Source: an uncultured Flavobacteriaceae bacterium (GTDB lineage: Bacteria; Bacteroidota; Bacteroidia; Flavobacteriales; Flavobacteriaceae). From it: DNA of 64,000 nt. How positions within the stretch are numbered: the stretch's first letter is position 1; each line of letters starts with the position of its first letter. Below are positions 62,518-64,000 of this stretch, one piece after another. Under the pieces are notes generated by a model, which saw nothing but the letters and a program-made list of their open reading frames with translations, did no database searches and was not told the DNA's origin. Both the position numbers and the translations under genes were made by a program. Location: assembly GCA_934675205.1 (NCBI GenBank), contig CAKUPQ010000003.1, positions 1 to 64,000 on the forward strand, written 5' to 3'.

Positions 62518-63681
62518 ATGTCTTTATTCAGAAATATAAAATTCCCCATACAGGATTTGTTAGCTAAATATCCTGTTGTTGCTGTTACCGGACCTCGGCA
62601 ATCAGGTAAAACAACGATGCTCAAAACCGAATTTCCCGATTATCGTTATGTCAATCTCGAAAACCCCGATATGCGTTCGTATGCCGAAAAAGACCCGAAT
62701 GGTTTTTTGGCAGAGTTTGACAAATTTGTGATTTTTGATGAAGCACAAAGAGTACCGCATTTGTTTTCGTACATACAATCTATTGTAGATGATTCGGGAA
62801 TTATGGGGCAGTTCATCTTGTCGGGTTCGCAAAATTTCCATTTGATGCAGAGTATTACCCAAAGTTTAGCAGGTAGGGTGGCGATTTTTAAGTTATTCCC
62901 TTTTGATAACAACGAAATGAAATCAGCCGGTTGGCTCAATGAAGATGATTTTTTATACAACTTGGTCAAAGGGTTTTATCCTGCTATTTACGACCGAAAT
63001 ATTCCGTCAAAAACATTTTATACCAACTATGTGCAGACTTATATTCAACGAGACGTAACCGAATTAATCAATATTCGCAATATGCGTTTGTTTCAGAATT
63101 TCCTGGCTTTGTGTGCTACCCGAGCAGGGCAATTGCTCAATCTGAATGCGTTGGCAAACGAATGTGGTATCACCCAACCTACAGCAAAAGCGTGGTTATC
63201 GGCTTTGGAAAACAGTTATATCGTGTATCAGTTGTATCCGTATTACAAAAATTTTAGTAAACGCATCGTCAAAACCCCGAAATTGTATTTTTATGATTCG
63301 GGATTGTTGTGCCATTTGTTGAAAATAACAGACGAAAAACAACTGCAAACTCATGCTCTGAAAGGAAGTCTGTTTGAAAATATGATGATAGCCGAATACA
63401 TCAAACAGATGTCGCACAAAAACGTGGTGGACGACCTTTGGTTTTGGAGGGATTCTTCGGGCAATGAAGTGGATTTTTTAATCGAAAACGACAAAGGTTT
63501 CCGCATTGTGGAGTTCAAAGCCTCAATGACCGTGATGCCCAATATGTTTGAAGGAATGGAAAAGTTTCAGCAACTTTCGGGTTGGAAAGATCTGAACAAA
63601 GCTTTGGTTTACGGAGGAAATGACCGACAAAACCGAACCGCAGGAAAAGTAGTGCCTTGGAAAGAATTTGGAGTGGAGTGA
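62518..63681 (+). CDS. AAA_14 / DUF4143 ATPase
   Basis: A 387-residue cytosolic protein. The N-terminal AAA domain has Walker A VTGPRQSGKTTML and Walker B FVIFDEAQRVP, then LSGSQNFHLMQ (sensor) and SLAGRVAIFKLFPF. The C-terminal DUF4143 has YVQTYIQRDVTELINI, a winged-helix segment (LANECGITQPTAKAWLSAL) and the nuclease-like end FWRDSSGNEVDFLIEN with VEFKAS. This family is abundant in Bacteroidota, with unclear function. It is a separate transcription unit from the polysaccharide locus, with its own promoter and repeats. Confidence 0.93.
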   Translation: MSLFRNIKFPIQDLLAKYPVVAVTGPRQSGKTTMLKTEFPDYRYVNLENPDMRSYAEKDPNGFLAEFDKFVIFDEAQRVPHLFSYIQSIVDDSGIMGQFILSGSQNFHLMQSITQSLAGRVAIFKLFPFDNNEMKSAGWLNEDDFLYNLVKGFYPAIYDRNIPSKTFYTNYVQTYIQRDVTELINIRNMRLFQNFLALCATRAGQLLNLNALANECGITQPTAKAWLSALENSYIVYQLYPYYKNFSKRIVKTPKLYFYDSGLLCHLLKITDEKQLQTHALKGSLFENMMIAEYIKQMSHKNVVDDLWFWRDSSGNEVDFLIENDKGFRIVEFKASMTVMPNMFEGMEKFQQLSGWKDLNKALVYGGNDRQNRTAGKVVPWKEFGVE

Positions 63682-63751
63682 ATAGTTTAAATTATTTTTG
63701 ATTAGTACACGACAAAAATTTTTAAAATTTGATTTGCAAGTAAATATGATG

Positions 63752-63895
63752 TAGCCACAGATGCACAGATGATTTTTTTGTTTGAAATAGATAAAAATTT
63801 CACAGATTTTATTGAATGCAAAGCATTCAATATTTATGAGATTATTATTCGAATAAAATTTATCTTTGAAATTTATATCTGTGCATCTGTGGCTA
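63752..63895. repeat. 144-bp palindrome-bounded (MITE-like) element
   Basis: TAGCCACAGATGCACAGAT (63752-63770) and its perfect complement (63877-63895) bound an AT-rich core with an internal GAATGC-AAA-GCATTC hairpin. No gene is seen in 63682-64000. The element is of a dispersed type I recognise from Bacteroidota intergenic DNA. Confidence 0.75.
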
Positions 63896-64000
63896 ACCAT
63901 TAAATGATTGTTTTTGTGGTATTCATAAATTTTGTGGTGTACTGAATTATTTTTGTATTCTGACAGTGCAAAATATGATTTTTTAGATTGCTATATTAAA

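Noticed and set aside
63523-63900. 125-codon minus-strand frame at the window end
   Set aside because: It runs through the palindromic element and antisense to the DUF4143 gene; composition is that of non-coding AT-rich DNA.

Overview
The window is about 64 kb of a low-GC chromosome from a member of the Bacteroidota, most likely class Flavobacteriia. The evidence is a type IX secretion system (T9SS) cargo protein followed by a PorP/SprF and a PorE-like gene, a second giant T9SS cargo with a type A sorting tail, a DUF4294 protein, TonB-dependent receptor and lipoprotein genes, Bacteroidota-type -7 promoter boxes (TAnnTTTG), and many dispersed short palindromes of the kind common in this phylum. 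No rRNA, tRNA, CRISPR array, complete insertion sequence or prophage was seen.

Layout. 1-3.9 kb: end of a repeat-rich adhesin with a type B sorting domain, its PorP/SprF partner and a TPR/propeller/OmpA protein. 3.9-8.7 kb: a voltage-gated-type K+ channel overlapping miaA, then carbonic anhydrase and a tandem universal stress protein on the minus strand, then mnmE carrying heptanucleotide repeats inside its coding region. 8.7-13.6 kb: an accessory island with a single-chain restriction-methylation enzyme, a translationally overlapping gene with a HEPN-type R-x4-H motif, and a cluster of small hairpins. 13.7-16.9 kb: a YbgC-type thioesterase, dnaA, a low-molecular-weight phosphatase and a DUF4294 protein. 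17.0-22.9 kb: a secreted EEP nuclease divergent from a TonB-dependent receptor and two lipoproteins, probably one nutrient-uptake unit. 23-36.3 kb: an FAD oxidoreductase, a long RluA-type pseudouridine synthase, a 7-kb GEVED/fibronectin-like repeat protein, a CoA-binding protein, a MarC protein, an SDR and recR.

36.3-62.3 kb: a 26-kb polysaccharide (capsule or O-antigen) locus, all on the plus strand. Its first part makes nucleotide sugars: a WbpP-type C4 epimerase, UDP-glucose dehydrogenase, RmlB fused to a GxxExxY domain, RmlA, a WbpO/TviB-type dehydrogenase and WecB. The second part holds a Wzx flippase, two O-acyltransferases, five glycosyltransferases, an EpsG/Wzy-like polymerase, and PglC- and PglD-like enzymes. 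Embedded in it is an unusual set: two adjacent NodB-like deacetylase paralogues, a CapA-like protein and an ATP-grasp ligase joined by consecutive 4-nt overlaps, then a second CapA/ATP-grasp pair, then a third ATP-grasp protein. Because the locus also makes uronic acids, I infer amide-linked amino-acid or peptide decoration of the polysaccharide. This set is the best candidate for an undescribed system in the window. A 9-bp repeat (ATTCGYAnn) precedes three of the sugar genes and, in inverted orientation, also forms the coding linker of the RmlB-GxxExxY fusion.

62.3-64 kb: six 22-bp tandem repeats upstream of an AAA/DUF4143 ATPase, then a 144-bp palindrome-bounded element.
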